Below are positions 49,454 to 58,345 of a DNA stretch of 64,000 nt, one piece after another (position 1 is the stretch's first letter; each line of letters begins with the position of its first letter). The notes under the pieces are model-generated. The model was given only the letters and a program-made list of their open reading frames with translations, was not told the origin of the DNA and made no database searches. Made by a program: the position numbers and the translations under genes. The DNA lies in contig JAEUKN010000004.1 of NCBI GenBank assembly GCA_016794305.1, positions 17,757-81,756 on the forward strand, given 5' to 3'. This stretch comes from Alphaproteobacteria bacterium. Lineage in GTDB: Bacteria; Pseudomonadota; Alphaproteobacteria; Micavibrionales; Micavibrionaceae.

Positions 49454-50373
49454 CTCTGGTCCCCCTAATCCTCCCTGAATTTTCGCGGCTGACCGCTGGT
49501 CCTCAATCGGGGCAGAGGATCCTGCATGGTTTTTTCTCGCGCCAAGGGGGGGGGAGCCAGGGGATTTACCGCGCGCTCAATTGTTCGCTCCAATCCCAAG
49601 ATCGGCGGGAAGATGTTTTGCAAAATCGGGAATTGGTGAGGCGATATTTTTGCCATAATTTTGGATCTTCAGGGGGCGGGGAGGATGAAAATGCGGGGCA
49701 AGTTCAGGGGCAAGTTCAGGGGCAAGTTCGGGGGCAAGTTCAGGGGCAGGGCGTGTCTTTACATAGTTTGCGACAAATTCATAGTGCGGAGTGTAAAACC
49801 ATAACCGAACTGGAAGCGGCCGAGCGGGAGCAGGGGATCTGCGCTGCTGAAGAGTTGATGGGGGACGGATTGGTGAGTGATCGTCCGGGCGAAATTCTGG
49901 CGGTTTTGACTGCGGATTGCGCCCCGGTTTTGTTTTACGGATATAAGGAGTCCGGGGCGGCGGTGATCGGCGCGGCGCACGCGGGTTGGCAAGGGGCTTT
50001 AAAAGGTATATGTGAAGCGACTTTGGACGCGATGCTCAAACTAGGGGCGCAAAAATCAAGTCTTTGCGCGGCGGTGGGGCCATGTTTGGGGCGCGAGGAT
50101 TTCGCGGTTTCAAACGATTTTCCGGATCAGTTTTTCGCCCAAGATGCAGGGGCGGAACGGTTTTTTAAGATGATGAAAGGGCAGTTGCATTTCGATTTTG
50201 AGTCCTATGTTGCGGATCGTCTGGTCAAATTCGGCTTAGATCGGCAAAAAATTGCCCGCGCGGGGCAGAATACCTATGCGCTTGAGGATCAATATTTCAG
50301 TTTTCGCCGCGCCACGCATCGCCGTGAACCGGACTATGGCCGCCAAATTTCGGCAATTATGATTGAGATGTAG
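49450..50373 (+). CDS. pgeF: Peptidoglycan editing factor PgeF (multi-copper polyphenol oxidase family)
   Basis: A cytoplasmic amidase (YfiH/YlmD) that removes wrongly placed L-Ser from muropeptides; formerly called laccase domain. Zinc/active-site ligands: HSAECKTI (first His), VIGAAHAGWQGALKGI (His), CAAVGPCLGREDF (Cys). The C-terminus FSFRRATHRREPDYGRQIS is typical. 307 aa. Residues about 82-99 are an unusual Gly-Gln-Val-Gln repeat encoded by a 12-bp tandem repeat, apparently in a surface loop. Overlaps midA by ATGA. Confidence 0.93.
   Translation: MTLVPLILPEFSRLTAGPQSGQRILHGFFSRQGGGSQGIYRALNCSLQSQDRREDVLQNRELVRRYFCHNFGSSGGGEDENAGQVQGQVQGQVRGQVQGQGVSLHSLRQIHSAECKTITELEAAEREQGICAAEELMGDGLVSDRPGEILAVLTADCAPVLFYGYKESGAAVIGAAHAGWQGALKGICEATLDAMLKLGAQKSSLCAAVGPCLGREDFAVSNDFPDQFFAQDAGAERFFKMMKGQLHFDFESYVADRLVKFGLDRQKIARAGQNTYALEDQYFSFRRATHRREPDYGRQISAIMIEM
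49695..49748 (+). repeat. In-frame 12-bp minisatellite in pgeF
   Basis: Four tandem copies of ggggcaagttca (third copy ends in g; 49695-49742) plus half a copy, encoding repeated Gly-Gln-Val-Gln. The unit length keeps the reading frame whatever the copy number. Confidence 0.9.
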
Positions 50374-50430
50374 TGTGGAGATAGGTTTTAGGACAAGCAC
50401 AGGTGGGGATAGTATAAAAAGGGGCACAGC

Positions 50431-51045
50431 ATGAAAGTTTTTATCACCGGGACCGATACGAATATTGGGAAAACCATCGTTTCAAGCTGGATATGTCTTC
50501 ATACCGGCGCGGAATATTTCAAGCCTATCCAAAGTGGATTGGAGGAAGAAACCGATTCCGAAATTGTAGCGCGTTTGGCGGGTGTCAAGGTGCATGCGGA
50601 ATGTTATCGGTTGCGGGCGCCGCTCTCCCCCCACTTGTCCGCGCGGCTGGACGGGGTTGCCATTGATATGAATCGATTGGTGTTGCCAAGCTCCGCAAAC
50701 GGCACCGGGAATTTGGTTGTGGAAGGAGCCGGCGGATTAATGGTTCCCATCAATGAACGCGAGTTTATGATTGATGTGATTGGCCATTTTGAACTTCCGG
50801 TTATATTGGTCGCGCGGAGCAGTTTGGGGACCATCAACCATACTTTGTTGTCGTTGAAGGCTTTGCGGGATCGCAATATCAAAATCTTGGGTGTTATCAT
50901 GAGCGGCGAGCCAAATGATGAGAATAAAAAAGCCATTGAAACCTATGGCGCCGTGCGGGTGATTGCCCAGATCCCGCGGTTGGAATGCCTGACAACTGAG
51001 TCATTGTGCCGTGTGCCGTTTTCCCTCCATACCAAAGCATTTTGA
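50431..51045 (+). CDS. bioD: Dethiobiotin synthetase
   Basis: Closes the ureido ring of dethiobiotin from DAPA, CO2 and ATP. 204 aa. P-loop FITGTDTNIGKTIVSSW, then KPIQSGLEEETDSEIV and the VEGAGGLMVPINE motif. No other biotin genes are adjacent, so the pathway is dispersed or relies on uptake. Its C-terminus ends just before the BrnT promoter. Confidence 0.93.
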   Translation: MKVFITGTDTNIGKTIVSSWICLHTGAEYFKPIQSGLEEETDSEIVARLAGVKVHAECYRLRAPLSPHLSARLDGVAIDMNRLVLPSSANGTGNLVVEGAGGLMVPINEREFMIDVIGHFELPVILVARSSLGTINHTLLSLKALRDRNIKILGVIMSGEPNDENKKAIETYGAVRVIAQIPRLECLTTESLCRVPFSLHTKAF

Positions 51046-51095
51046 GATCAAGAGAAAATTGCTTGGAATTTTGAGTAGAATATATACAAATAATA

Positions 51096-51124
51096 TTGGA
51101 TTATTATACTATTTCGGTTATAAT
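51096..51124 (+). promoter_or_regulatory. Candidate brnTA promoter giving a leaderless message
   Basis: TATAAT (51119-51124) lies seven bases before the BrnT ATG at 51131; at 17 bases upstream is TTGGAT (51096-51101), a weak -35. If used, transcription would start at or next to the start codon, which fits the absence of a Shine-Dalgarno sequence. Confidence 0.4.
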
Positions 51125-51130
51125 TTTGGT

Positions 51131-51394
51131 ATGGATTTTGAATTCGATCCTGAGAAAAGTTCCTCTAATTTCCTCAAGCATGGGATCGGGTTTGAGGAGG
51201 CGCGGGATTTGTGGAATGATCCCGACTTACTTGAAATTCCGGCGAAGAATATGGATGAACCCAGAAGTTTGGTGATTGGAAAAATTCGGGATAAGCATTG
51301 GTCGGCGATTATTACGTATAGATCACGCAGAATAAGAATCATCTCAGTACGACGCTCAAGAGAAAAGGAGATTAAACTTTATGAAGGCACATGA
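51131..51394 (+). CDS. brnT: BrnT-type ribonuclease toxin
   Basis: 87 aa from ATG 51131 (MDFEFDPEKSSSNFLKHG). The BrnT layout is complete: FDPEKSxxNxxKHGIxFEEA, LWNDPDLLEI, RSLVIGKIRDKHWSAIITYRSRRIRIISVRRSR with the catalytic-type Arg/His positions, and EIKLYE at the end. Related to RelE-fold RNases that block translation. The frame extends upstream to 51011 over bioD, but only the short form matches the family. It overlaps brnA by 14 bases. Confidence 0.92.
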   Translation: MDFEFDPEKSSSNFLKHGIGFEEARDLWNDPDLLEIPAKNMDEPRSLVIGKIRDKHWSAIITYRSRRIRIISVRRSREKEIKLYEGT

Positions 51395-51620
51395 TTTTGA
51401 CAAAAAATTTGATGACTCCAACGAAGATATTTTGGATGCGCTTGATTTAGAAAAAGCCATAAGACCCAATCAGCATCAAAAGCGCGTGAATGTTGATTTT
51501 CCAACGTGGATGGTGGATTCGTTGGATAAAGAGGCCAATCGTTTAGGTGTCACCCGTCAGTCCTTGATCAAAATGTGGGTTGCGGATAAATTAGAATCAA
51601 GGGTGCATTGGTCTGGATAA
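51381..51620 (+). CDS. brnA: BrnA-type antitoxin
   Basis: 79 aa. The C-terminal half holds a ribbon-helix-helix domain (HQKRVNVDFPTWMVDSLDKEANRLGVTRQSLIKMWVADKL split over the motif) that in this family binds DNA and represses the operon, while the acidic N-terminus (DFDKKFDDSNEDILDAL) faces the toxin. The toxin-first order with overlap is typical of brnTA. Confidence 0.92.
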   Translation: MKAHDFDKKFDDSNEDILDALDLEKAIRPNQHQKRVNVDFPTWMVDSLDKEANRLGVTRQSLIKMWVADKLESRVHWSG

Positions 51621-51645
51621 TTGATGATAGAGAGATTTTAACCGG

Positions 51646-52395
51646 ATGATGCCGCAAAAAATTATATTGGTTGATGATGACCGCAATATTACGACTTCGC
51701 TCAAAATGGTGCTGGAGGCAGAAGGGTATGAGGTCAAAATTAGCCATGACGGTGAGGACGGGCTGCGGATGATCCGCGCTGAACATCCCGATTTATGCGT
51801 GAGTGATATTAAAATGCCGCGGATGGATGGGTTGGAATTGCTCACCAAATTGCGGGAATTTAGCCAACTTCCCGTGATTCTGTTGACGTCCAAAGATGAT
51901 GAGGTGGATGAGTTGTTTGGGCTGCGGCTCGGCGCGGATGATTACATCACCAAACCTTTTTCCCAACGATTATTGATTGAGCGAATTAAAACCCTTCTGC
52001 GGCGCGCGGCGCGCATGAGCCGGTCCGACGTTGTGCCGTCAAACCCGGAACCGAGTAAGGGAGGGGAAGGCGCGACGGATGAGGGTGAGGCACATATCAT
52101 CACACGCGGTGAATTGAGAATGGATGAGGATCGTCACCTAACCCAATGGAAAGGGCAGGTGGTGAATCTGACGGTCACGGAGTATTTGTTGATCAAATGT
52201 TTGGCGGTGAACCCCGGATATATTAAATCGCGCGACCAATTGATCAATGCGGCCTATGGTGAAAATATTTTTGTAGATGATCGCATTATTGATACGCACA
52301 TCAAGCGAATTAGGCGTAAATTTCGTGATCTTGACCGCAATTTTGACGGCATCGAAACCTTATACGGGGCGGGATACCGTTATAAACCCACATGA
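51646..52395 (+). CDS. chvI: Response regulator ChvI (OmpR family)
   Basis: Receiver domain with Asp54 (CVSDIKMPRMDG), Lys in YITKPFSQRLL; the stretch KMPRMDGLELLTKLR and DDEVDELFGLRLGADDYITKPFSQRLLIERIK closely tracks ChvI of rhizobia. A winged-helix DNA-binding domain follows (TVTEYLLIKCL, DDRIIDTHIKRIRRKF). Between them is an unusual linker of about 30 residues rich in Glu, Gly and Ser. ChvI responds to acid or envelope stress; ATGA overlap couples it to chvG. Confidence 0.94.
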   Translation: MMPQKIILVDDDRNITTSLKMVLEAEGYEVKISHDGEDGLRMIRAEHPDLCVSDIKMPRMDGLELLTKLREFSQLPVILLTSKDDEVDELFGLRLGADDYITKPFSQRLLIERIKTLLRRAARMSRSDVVPSNPEPSKGGEGATDEGEAHIITRGELRMDEDRHLTQWKGQVVNLTVTEYLLIKCLAVNPGYIKSRDQLINAAYGENIFVDDRIIDTHIKRIRRKFRDLDRNFDGIETLYGAGYRYKPT

Positions 52396-54035
52396 ATGAT
52401 CAATCCATACATACAGATGATGTGAATGAGATCAGGGATCGGCCGCTGAGTAAGCTGACCTATCGCATTTTGAGTTTCAATTTATTGGTGATTATCATTC
52501 TGGCGATGGGCGTGTCGTATCTCGGCACTGCGCGGAAATATATTATTGAGGCGCAGTTGGAGAATTTGGAGACGGAGACAGCCCTGTATGCCACAATTCT
52601 CAATGCGGCGGCGAGTATTGCTGGTAAGAAAACTCCTGATCTTTTTGAAGAAAGTGATCAAGCGCGGCAACAAGCAGTTTTTCATTATTTTAATGGTGCC
52701 GTGAGCGGGCTCAATGCTCTGAAGGAGCAGAAAATTGTGATCTATGACGGGCGGGGTAGGGTGTTTCTTGAAACCGGAGACCTGCCGATGCGGCGTTTTT
52801 ATGAAGTCAAATCAAACGCGGATAGTCAATGGGGCGAAAAACTCTCTTCGACCATACAGGGGTTGTTGTCGGTGACGTTTCGCTTGCAACCCTTGCCCGA
52901 TATTCATGATGCCGCGCAGATTCTCGCGCGCGAGCAGCCAATCAATTATGGGGATTTGAAAATTGCGGCCTGGGCCGGGGTGGATGGCGGTTTGATATTA
53001 ACTGCGTTTTCACCGATTTATGAAGGAGATCGCATTGTTGGCGGGTTTCGGGTGATCAGGCGCGACCGTGCGGTGGAGGATAATTTTGCCGAAACGCGGG
53101 AGGAAATTTTTCGTTTTATTTTCCTTGCGATGATCATGACGATTGCGCATTCGCTCTATCTAGCGGGGAGCATCGGGCATCCGTTGCGCATTCTGGCGGT
53201 GGCGGCAGAAAAATATCGGCTCAATCAAGGGCGGGCGCAGGTGATTCCTGATTTGAGTGCGCGGGATGATGAGATTGGCGAACTCTCCCACGCTATGCGC
53301 GAAATGGCGCAAAGTCTGGAGGCGCGCGTGAATGCCATTGAACAATTCGCGGCCGATGTGGCGCATGAATTGAAAAATCCTTTGACCTCTTTACGCTCGG
53401 CTATTGAGACTTTACCGCGGGTCAAAAATAGCGATGATCAGGCGCAGTTGATGCGCATTGCGATGCATGACATTCAACGCATGGACCGATTGATCAGCGA
53501 TATTTCCCTGACTTCAAAATTAGATGCCGAATTGGCGCGTGATGTGCCGTCAATGATTGATATCAAGGAACTATTGAAAAATATCATTGAAAAATATCAT
53601 AGCCAAAAGGTTCCGATGATCACTCTTTCCGCACCGGAAGGGGCCGTGTTGGTTGGCGGTTCGAATGCGCGATTGGATCAGGTTTTTTGCAATTTGATTG
53701 ATAATGCGGTGTCGTTTTCACCACCCGGGGGGGCGATTACCGTCAGTATTGATCGCAACGCTGACCGTGTCAAAATCACGGTTGATGACGAAGGGCCGGG
53801 ACTCCCCGAAAATAAGCTTCATCAAATTTTTGAACGATTTTATTCTGAACGCCCTGAACAGGAAAATTTTGGCATGCACTCGGGGTTGGGGCTCTCAATT
53901 GCTCAACAGATTATCATGGCAATGGGCGGGAAAATTGATGCCGAAAATATCAAGGATGCAGACGGGCGGATCAAGGGCGCGCGTTTTATTGTTCGCTTGA
54001 AATCCACTTATTTAAGGAATAATTTTAACGGATAG
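52392..54035 (+). CDS. chvG: Sensor histidine kinase ChvG
   Basis: 547 aa. Two TM helices (about 27-48 and 238-258) flank a periplasmic sensor; then HAMP, HisKA with His325 (DVAHELKNPLTSLRSAIETL), and HATPase (NLIDNAVSFSPPGGAI, DDEGPGLPENKLHQIFERFYS, GLGLSIAQQI). Matches the ChvG/ExoS architecture. In relatives hprK follows; here rapZ comes next, with no hprK. Confidence 0.94.
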   Translation: MNDQSIHTDDVNEIRDRPLSKLTYRILSFNLLVIIILAMGVSYLGTARKYIIEAQLENLETETALYATILNAAASIAGKKTPDLFEESDQARQQAVFHYFNGAVSGLNALKEQKIVIYDGRGRVFLETGDLPMRRFYEVKSNADSQWGEKLSSTIQGLLSVTFRLQPLPDIHDAAQILAREQPINYGDLKIAAWAGVDGGLILTAFSPIYEGDRIVGGFRVIRRDRAVEDNFAETREEIFRFIFLAMIMTIAHSLYLAGSIGHPLRILAVAAEKYRLNQGRAQVIPDLSARDDEIGELSHAMREMAQSLEARVNAIEQFAADVAHELKNPLTSLRSAIETLPRVKNSDDQAQLMRIAMHDIQRMDRLISDISLTSKLDAELARDVPSMIDIKELLKNIIEKYHSQKVPMITLSAPEGAVLVGGSNARLDQVFCNLIDNAVSFSPPGGAITVSIDRNADRVKITVDDEGPGLPENKLHQIFERFYSERPEQENFGMHSGLGLSIAQQIIMAMGGKIDAENIKDADGRIKGARFIVRLKSTYLRNNFNG

Positions 54036-54060
54036 AATTTGTTTTTCACTTTTCTAAAAT

Positions 54061-54083
54061 GACTCTAAAAACGACTCTAAAAA
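54061..54083 (+). repeat. Direct duplication before rapZ
   Basis: gactctaaaaa at 54061-54071 and 54073-54083. The same A/T-rich motif is duplicated before the aminotransferase gene at 33888. Confidence 0.7.
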
Positions 54084-54111
54084 ATATTGATCTTACAATG
54101 ACGATTTTATA

Positions 54112-55041
54112 ATGGCCCCCGTTTCCGACTTACCTCCATCTCCGCCGCCGCCAACATCCCCCAAACCAACGCCGTTCGTGTTTGTCACCGGGTTGTCGGG
54201 CGCCGGGATTTCCACCACGATGAATATTTTAGAGGATTTGGGCTATGCCGTGTTTGACAATTTTCCGTTGGAACTTTTGCCGGCTTTGTTAGCGCAAGAT
54301 TCGCTCGCAGGTCGCCCAGCGGCGATTGCCATTGATACGCGCGCGCGCAACTTTAATCCGGTGATGCTGAAGGAAAAAATTACGGAACTCAAGGATAATT
54401 CGCGTTTTACGGTGAAGACGCTCTTCCTTACCGCTGATGAATCCGTGCTGTTAAAACGCTATACTGAAACGCGGCGCAAGCATCCCTTGGCGCGTGACAG
54501 GTCGGTGGCCGATGGAATTGCGGCGGAAAAATCCTTGCTGTTTCCGTTTAAACGAGAGGCCGGATATGTGATTGATACCACCGACTACTCAATCCATGAT
54601 TTGCGGCGCGTGGTAACGGGCGTGGCGGGCGCGTTGATCAATTCGCGCATGAATGTGACGGTGATGTCGTTTTCCTATCGTTACGGCTTACCGCGAGAGG
54701 CTGATTTGGTGTTTGACGTGCGGTTTTTGCGCAATCCCAATTGGGACCCGGTCCTGCGTGCCAAAACGGGGCTTGAGCGTGATGTCCAACAATTTGTGTT
54801 CCAAGATGAAGTCTATGCCGAGTTTATCAAGGGCATTGAAAATCTGCTCAATCTTTTGCTCCCCCGTTATCAAAATGAAGGGAAATCTTACCTAACGATT
54901 GCATTTGGATGTACCGGCGGGCGGCACCGTTCCGTGACGGTGAGCGAGCAAATCGCGCAGTTTTTAGGGCGGTTTGATGTCAAAATTCAAATCCATCACC
55001 GCGAAATCAAGGGCATGGAGACCGGTGCGGGTGGCGCGTGA
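54112..55041 (+). CDS. rapZ: RapZ/YvcJ family RNase adaptor or nucleotide-binding protein
   Basis: 309 aa. In E. coli RapZ presents the sRNA GlmZ to RNase E; in alphaproteobacteria the gene lies by hprK and chvG. Family segments: LEDLGYAVFDNFPLELL, FLTADESVLLKRYTETRRKHPL, SFSYRYGLPREADLVFDVRFLRNP and the C-terminal RNA-binding IAFGCTGGRHRSVTVSEQIA. The Walker A reads GLSGAGISTTM: Ile33 stands where Lys (or Arg in many alphaproteobacteria) is expected, so nucleotide binding may be altered. ATG 54112 follows a duplicated A/T motif. Confidence 0.93.
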   Translation: MAPVSDLPPSPPPPTSPKPTPFVFVTGLSGAGISTTMNILEDLGYAVFDNFPLELLPALLAQDSLAGRPAAIAIDTRARNFNPVMLKEKITELKDNSRFTVKTLFLTADESVLLKRYTETRRKHPLARDRSVADGIAAEKSLLFPFKREAGYVIDTTDYSIHDLRRVVTGVAGALINSRMNVTVMSFSYRYGLPREADLVFDVRFLRNPNWDPVLRAKTGLERDVQQFVFQDEVYAEFIKGIENLLNLLLPRYQNEGKSYLTIAFGCTGGRHRSVTVSEQIAQFLGRFDVKIQIHHREIKGMETGAGGA

Positions 55042-55153
55042 TTTTATCACCAAGAAATCATGTGGGAAAAAGCGGAGTCATTCTGGACAGGGGCGCGGGT
55101 TATGATATACTCTATCCCATCATCATTAAAATTTTAGAATAGGATTGAGCATA

Positions 55154-55615
55154 ATGGCCGGAAGTATGAATAAAGTCATGTTAATTGGAAATTTGGGCAA
55201 TGACCCCGAGGTGCGGAGCATGACTTCGGGTGATGAAGTGGCGAGTTTTTCGGTGGCGACATCGGAGAGTTGGAAAGACAAAATGAGCGGCGAACGAAAA
55301 GAACGTACGCAATGGCATAAAATCGTCATTTTTAACCCGGCTTTGGTGACGATTGCCCGCAATTATTTGCGCAAAGGATCAAAAATTTTTGTGGAAGGGC
55401 AGCTTGAAACCCGCAAATGGCAGGATAAAGACGGCCGCGATCAATATACTACCGAGGTGGTTTTGCGACCATTTCGCGGGGAATTGACGATGCTCGATTC
55501 AAAATCCAGTCAAGACTCTTATGGCGGTGAGTCCTATGGCGGCGGCATGGCTGCAAATTCTTCGCATGCGCCATCAACACGGGTTGATGAATTGGCGGAT
55601 GATATTCCCTTCTGA
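55154..55615 (+). CDS. ssb: Single-stranded DNA-binding protein
   Basis: An OB-fold protein that coats ssDNA. The family start [72 protein letters not shown], and the acidic tip ending DDIPF that recruits repair partners. I use ATG 55154; a TTG at 55145 would add three residues. Short Gly/Ser linker. Confidence 0.97.
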   Translation: MAGSMNKVMLIGNLGNDPEVRSMTSGDEVASFSVATSESWKDKMSGERKERTQWHKIVIFNPALVTIARNYLRKGSKIFVEGQLETRKWQDKDGRDQYTTEVVLRPFRGELTMLDSKSSQDSYGGESYGGGMAANSSHAPSTRVDELADDIPF

Positions 55616-55665
55616 GAGCTTGTTAATAAACAGATTCCAAGTGGTGAATTTATAAGGAGTGGTGT

Positions 55666-56283
55666 GTGATGAATAAGGGGCAGAGTTTTCAACGAACCGG
55701 GCGAGGGGGCCTATGGGCGCTTGGGGTGGCGGTGTCGGCTTTTGTCTGTTTGATTCTTCTTGCGTCATTTAATAGTGTTCATGCGGAGGAAAGCGCGGCG
55801 GCGACGGCTCCTCCCGCACAGGTGAATTCCGCACAAGTAAATCCTGTGCAGTCAACACCTGAGTCACTGGTTGCAAAAGCTGCGGATGATGTGGAACAAC
55901 GTCGTAAATTGGCCCGCGAACTTCATGACATTAAGCACGTCAAAGACCATATTCGCGAAACCATTGCCGGCGTGGCCAAATCTTTGCCGAGTGTTGAGCA
56001 GGAAGATTTTAAGAAATATATAGAGCTTAAGGTTGATTTTGATGCGTTGGAGCAAAAATCAATCGACTATACGGCTGAAATCTACACCGCAGATGAATTA
56101 CAAGCCATGGTGGATTTTTTCGGATCACGTGAAGGACGTTCCGCCGATATCAAGGGTGAAGAATATTCGGAAAAATTTGGTGCCGAAGTCCGTAAAACCA
56201 TTGACCAGGCTATGATGGCGGCGAAATTTGATAATATGAACGCCCTTCCGCAATCCTTACCCACCGGGCCGTTATCGCCCTAA
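55666..56283 (+). CDS. Secreted DUF2059 protein
   Basis: 205 aa. A long N-terminal hydrophobic segment (about 16-34, LWALGVAVSAFVCLILLAS) with a signal-like VHAEES site. A Pro/Gln/Val-rich spacer with a repeated QVN motif, then the DUF2059 domain with the typical late segment YTAEIYTADELQAMVDFFGSREG. Function unknown; in relatives such proteins are periplasmic. Not clearly operonic with ssb. Confidence 0.83.
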   Translation: MMNKGQSFQRTGRGGLWALGVAVSAFVCLILLASFNSVHAEESAAATAPPAQVNSAQVNPVQSTPESLVAKAADDVEQRRKLARELHDIKHVKDHIRETIAGVAKSLPSVEQEDFKKYIELKVDFDALEQKSIDYTAEIYTADELQAMVDFFGSREGRSADIKGEEYSEKFGAEVRKTIDQAMMAAKFDNMNALPQSLPTGPLSP

Positions 56284-56414
56284 TTTTTGTGGCATTTTTT
56301 GCAAAAGATTTGAAAAACAGTTTTCAGTGAGGCGTTTTTTAGGCTATTCTGGATTGAGTATACGACAGACGTTCACATATCCTATACTAGGAATAACGAT
56401 AAGGACCCATCGGC

Positions 56415-56618
56415 ATGTCAGGTGATTTTTCAGTTGCTCTTCCTTCTCATATCACGGCCCAACCTGAAATCATCATGGTGGATCGTGATGTCAATTCGGT
56501 TAAATGTAATGGCGGGAATTTGGCGATGGGCCATCCCGTTGTTTATTACAGTTTTGACGGGCGGGATCAGGTTAAGTGCCTTTATTGCGACCGAATCTTT
56601 ATCAAAGATATGCGTTGA
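56415..56618 (+). CDS. zf-CHCC zinc-finger protein (NDUFS6-like)
   Basis: 67 aa. The C-terminal half has the zf-CHCC ligand set: Cys in SVKCNGG, His in MGHPVVYY, and Cys-X-X-Cys in VKCLYCDRIF. This is the fold of the mitochondrial complex I accessory subunit NDUFS6, of which alphaproteobacteria keep a short homologue. The ATG follows AAGGA at a reasonable spacing. It overlaps nothing; mscS follows. A longer frame in another phase covers it but has no family likeness at its N-terminus. Confidence 0.9.
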   Translation: MSGDFSVALPSHITAQPEIIMVDRDVNSVKCNGGNLAMGHPVVYYSFDGRDQVKCLYCDRIFIKDMR

Positions 56619-56679
56619 TCAATTCCTCTTGTTGCGCTGTCGGGCTTGCACTTCGGGATCAGAGCATTATACTTTTTCC

Positions 56680-58290
56680 ATGATGAAGATGATTCGAGTG
56701 ATTTTGACGTGCTTGTTGTGCTGTGTCTTTATGGCGGGGGCATGGGGTGGTTTTGGAGTGAGTTTAGCCGCGGCCGCACCTGAGCAAAAGGTCAAGCATG
56801 AGGCCCATCCTCAAGACATCAAGCCACGAGATAGCAAGGCAGAAGATGGCAAGGATAAGGACTCGAAAGATCAAGAAAAAACAAAAGATCAAGAAACCGG
56901 GGGTGATGATGCTCACCAAGATGCAATTCGTCAAGACGATATCAAAAACCTGATTGCAACCCTAGAGGATGACACGCAGCGCGCCAAATTTTTAGATCAA
57001 TTAAAATTATTGGTGAATGAAGAAAAAAAGGAAGCAGCCGATAATCCCTTGGCTCCGCTGGCTAACGGCATTGGTTTGCGCGATGGGGTGGCGGAAGCAG
57101 GCAATAGATATGAAGATTTTTTGAACAGATATAATCTCTCGTCCTCTTTCGTGCATCAGATGTTGGGATCATTGATGACGATCCTTATCGGTGTGGGATT
57201 GTTGTTGGGCGTGAAGAGTTTATCATACAAAATCATCCATAAACTTGATGAGCAATCGCAGCGTATCGGGCTTAAACTTTCACGATTTAACTTTTACACG
57301 CGCGTGTTACAGGTGGTGTTCAGGATTGTCATCTGTGGATTGATGGTGTTTACCCTTGCGAAAATCTGGTCGATTACTGTGTTGGATGAATTTTTTGAAA
57401 GCCAGCCGCTTCGGAATTTTCTGGGGACCGCCTTTACCGTTTTGTTGATTGCCTTTTTTGCCGCAATGATATGGGAGGGGATCGGGCTTTATCTTTCCTA
57501 TGTCCTGAAAAAGGCCGATGACCGCAATCAAACGCGGATTAAGACTTTGCTGCCGATTATTCGCAATATTGTGTTGATTTTATTTTCGATTTTATTCGGG
57601 TTGGTCTTACTGTCCGAAATCGGGATTAATATCACGCCGTTATTGGCGGGGGCAGGGGTAATCGGTGTGGCTGTGGGTTTTGGTGCGCAGTCAATGGTGA
57701 AAGATTTCCTGACCGGATTTACCATCATTTTAGAAGACATCGTACGCGTGGGCGATGTGGTGAATATTGGCGGGATGGGCGGATTGGTTGAACAGATTAC
57801 ATTGAGAAAAATTCAGTTGCGCGATTTTTCGGGAACAGTTTGCACCATTCCGTATAGCCAGATTACCACCATCCAAAACCTGACCAAGGATTTTAGTTTT
57901 TATGTGATGGATATTGGCGTGTCCTATGAGTCTGATATCGGGCGCGTGTTTGAGGTTTTGCGCGGGGTGGATGAAGAGATGCGACGGGACGAAAAATTCG
58001 CGCCGCTGATGCTCGAACCCATAGAGATTGTCGGCGTGGATCGTTTCGCCGATAGTGCCGTGATCATTAAGGCGCGGCTCAAGACCTTACCGATTCAGCA
58101 ATGGACTGTCGGGCGGGAATTTAATCGGCGGATGAAGATTGCGTTTGATCGCGAAGGCATTGAGATTCCGTTCCCGCAACGTATGGTGCGCGTTGTTCCA
58201 AGCCAAACTCCGGAAGGGGAAAAAACCGGACAAAAAGCGGGGCAGAAAAATGATCTGGATGACGCCGCACTCGCCAGGTTTTCGGATTAA
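56680..58290 (+). CDS. MscS-family mechanosensitive channel
   Basis: 536 aa from ATG 56680 (MMKMIRVIL); start at 56683 or 56689 is possible. Signal peptide (ILTCLLCCVFMAGAWGG), a charged Lys/Asp-rich segment, a helical domain, four to five TM segments, the pore-lining helix ITPLLAGAGVIGVAVGFGAQ followed by SMVKDFLTGF, and the beta domain IVRVGDVVNIGGMGGLVEQITLR split by the family turn. The C-terminus is cytoplasmic. Relieves osmotic downshock. Confidence 0.93.
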   Translation: MMKMIRVILTCLLCCVFMAGAWGGFGVSLAAAAPEQKVKHEAHPQDIKPRDSKAEDGKDKDSKDQEKTKDQETGGDDAHQDAIRQDDIKNLIATLEDDTQRAKFLDQLKLLVNEEKKEAADNPLAPLANGIGLRDGVAEAGNRYEDFLNRYNLSSSFVHQMLGSLMTILIGVGLLLGVKSLSYKIIHKLDEQSQRIGLKLSRFNFYTRVLQVVFRIVICGLMVFTLAKIWSITVLDEFFESQPLRNFLGTAFTVLLIAFFAAMIWEGIGLYLSYVLKKADDRNQTRIKTLLPIIRNIVLILFSILFGLVLLSEIGINITPLLAGAGVIGVAVGFGAQSMVKDFLTGFTIILEDIVRVGDVVNIGGMGGLVEQITLRKIQLRDFSGTVCTIPYSQITTIQNLTKDFSFYVMDIGVSYESDIGRVFEVLRGVDEEMRRDEKFAPLMLEPIEIVGVDRFADSAVIIKARLKTLPIQQWTVGREFNRRMKIAFDREGIEIPFPQRMVRVVPSQTPEGEKTGQKAGQKNDLDDAALARFSD

Positions 58291-58345
58291 CGGGTTGGGT
58301 GGGTTTTGCCGCCGGACCATAGAGTTCTTAAAGGATTTTTGACCC

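Noticed and set aside
51011..51130. Upstream extension of BrnT
   Set aside because: Overlaps bioD and a promoter-like box, and the BrnT family starts at MDFEFDP.
56422..56679. Upstream extension of the MscS frame
   Set aside because: Overlaps the zf-CHCC gene in another frame; a proper signal peptide begins at 56680.
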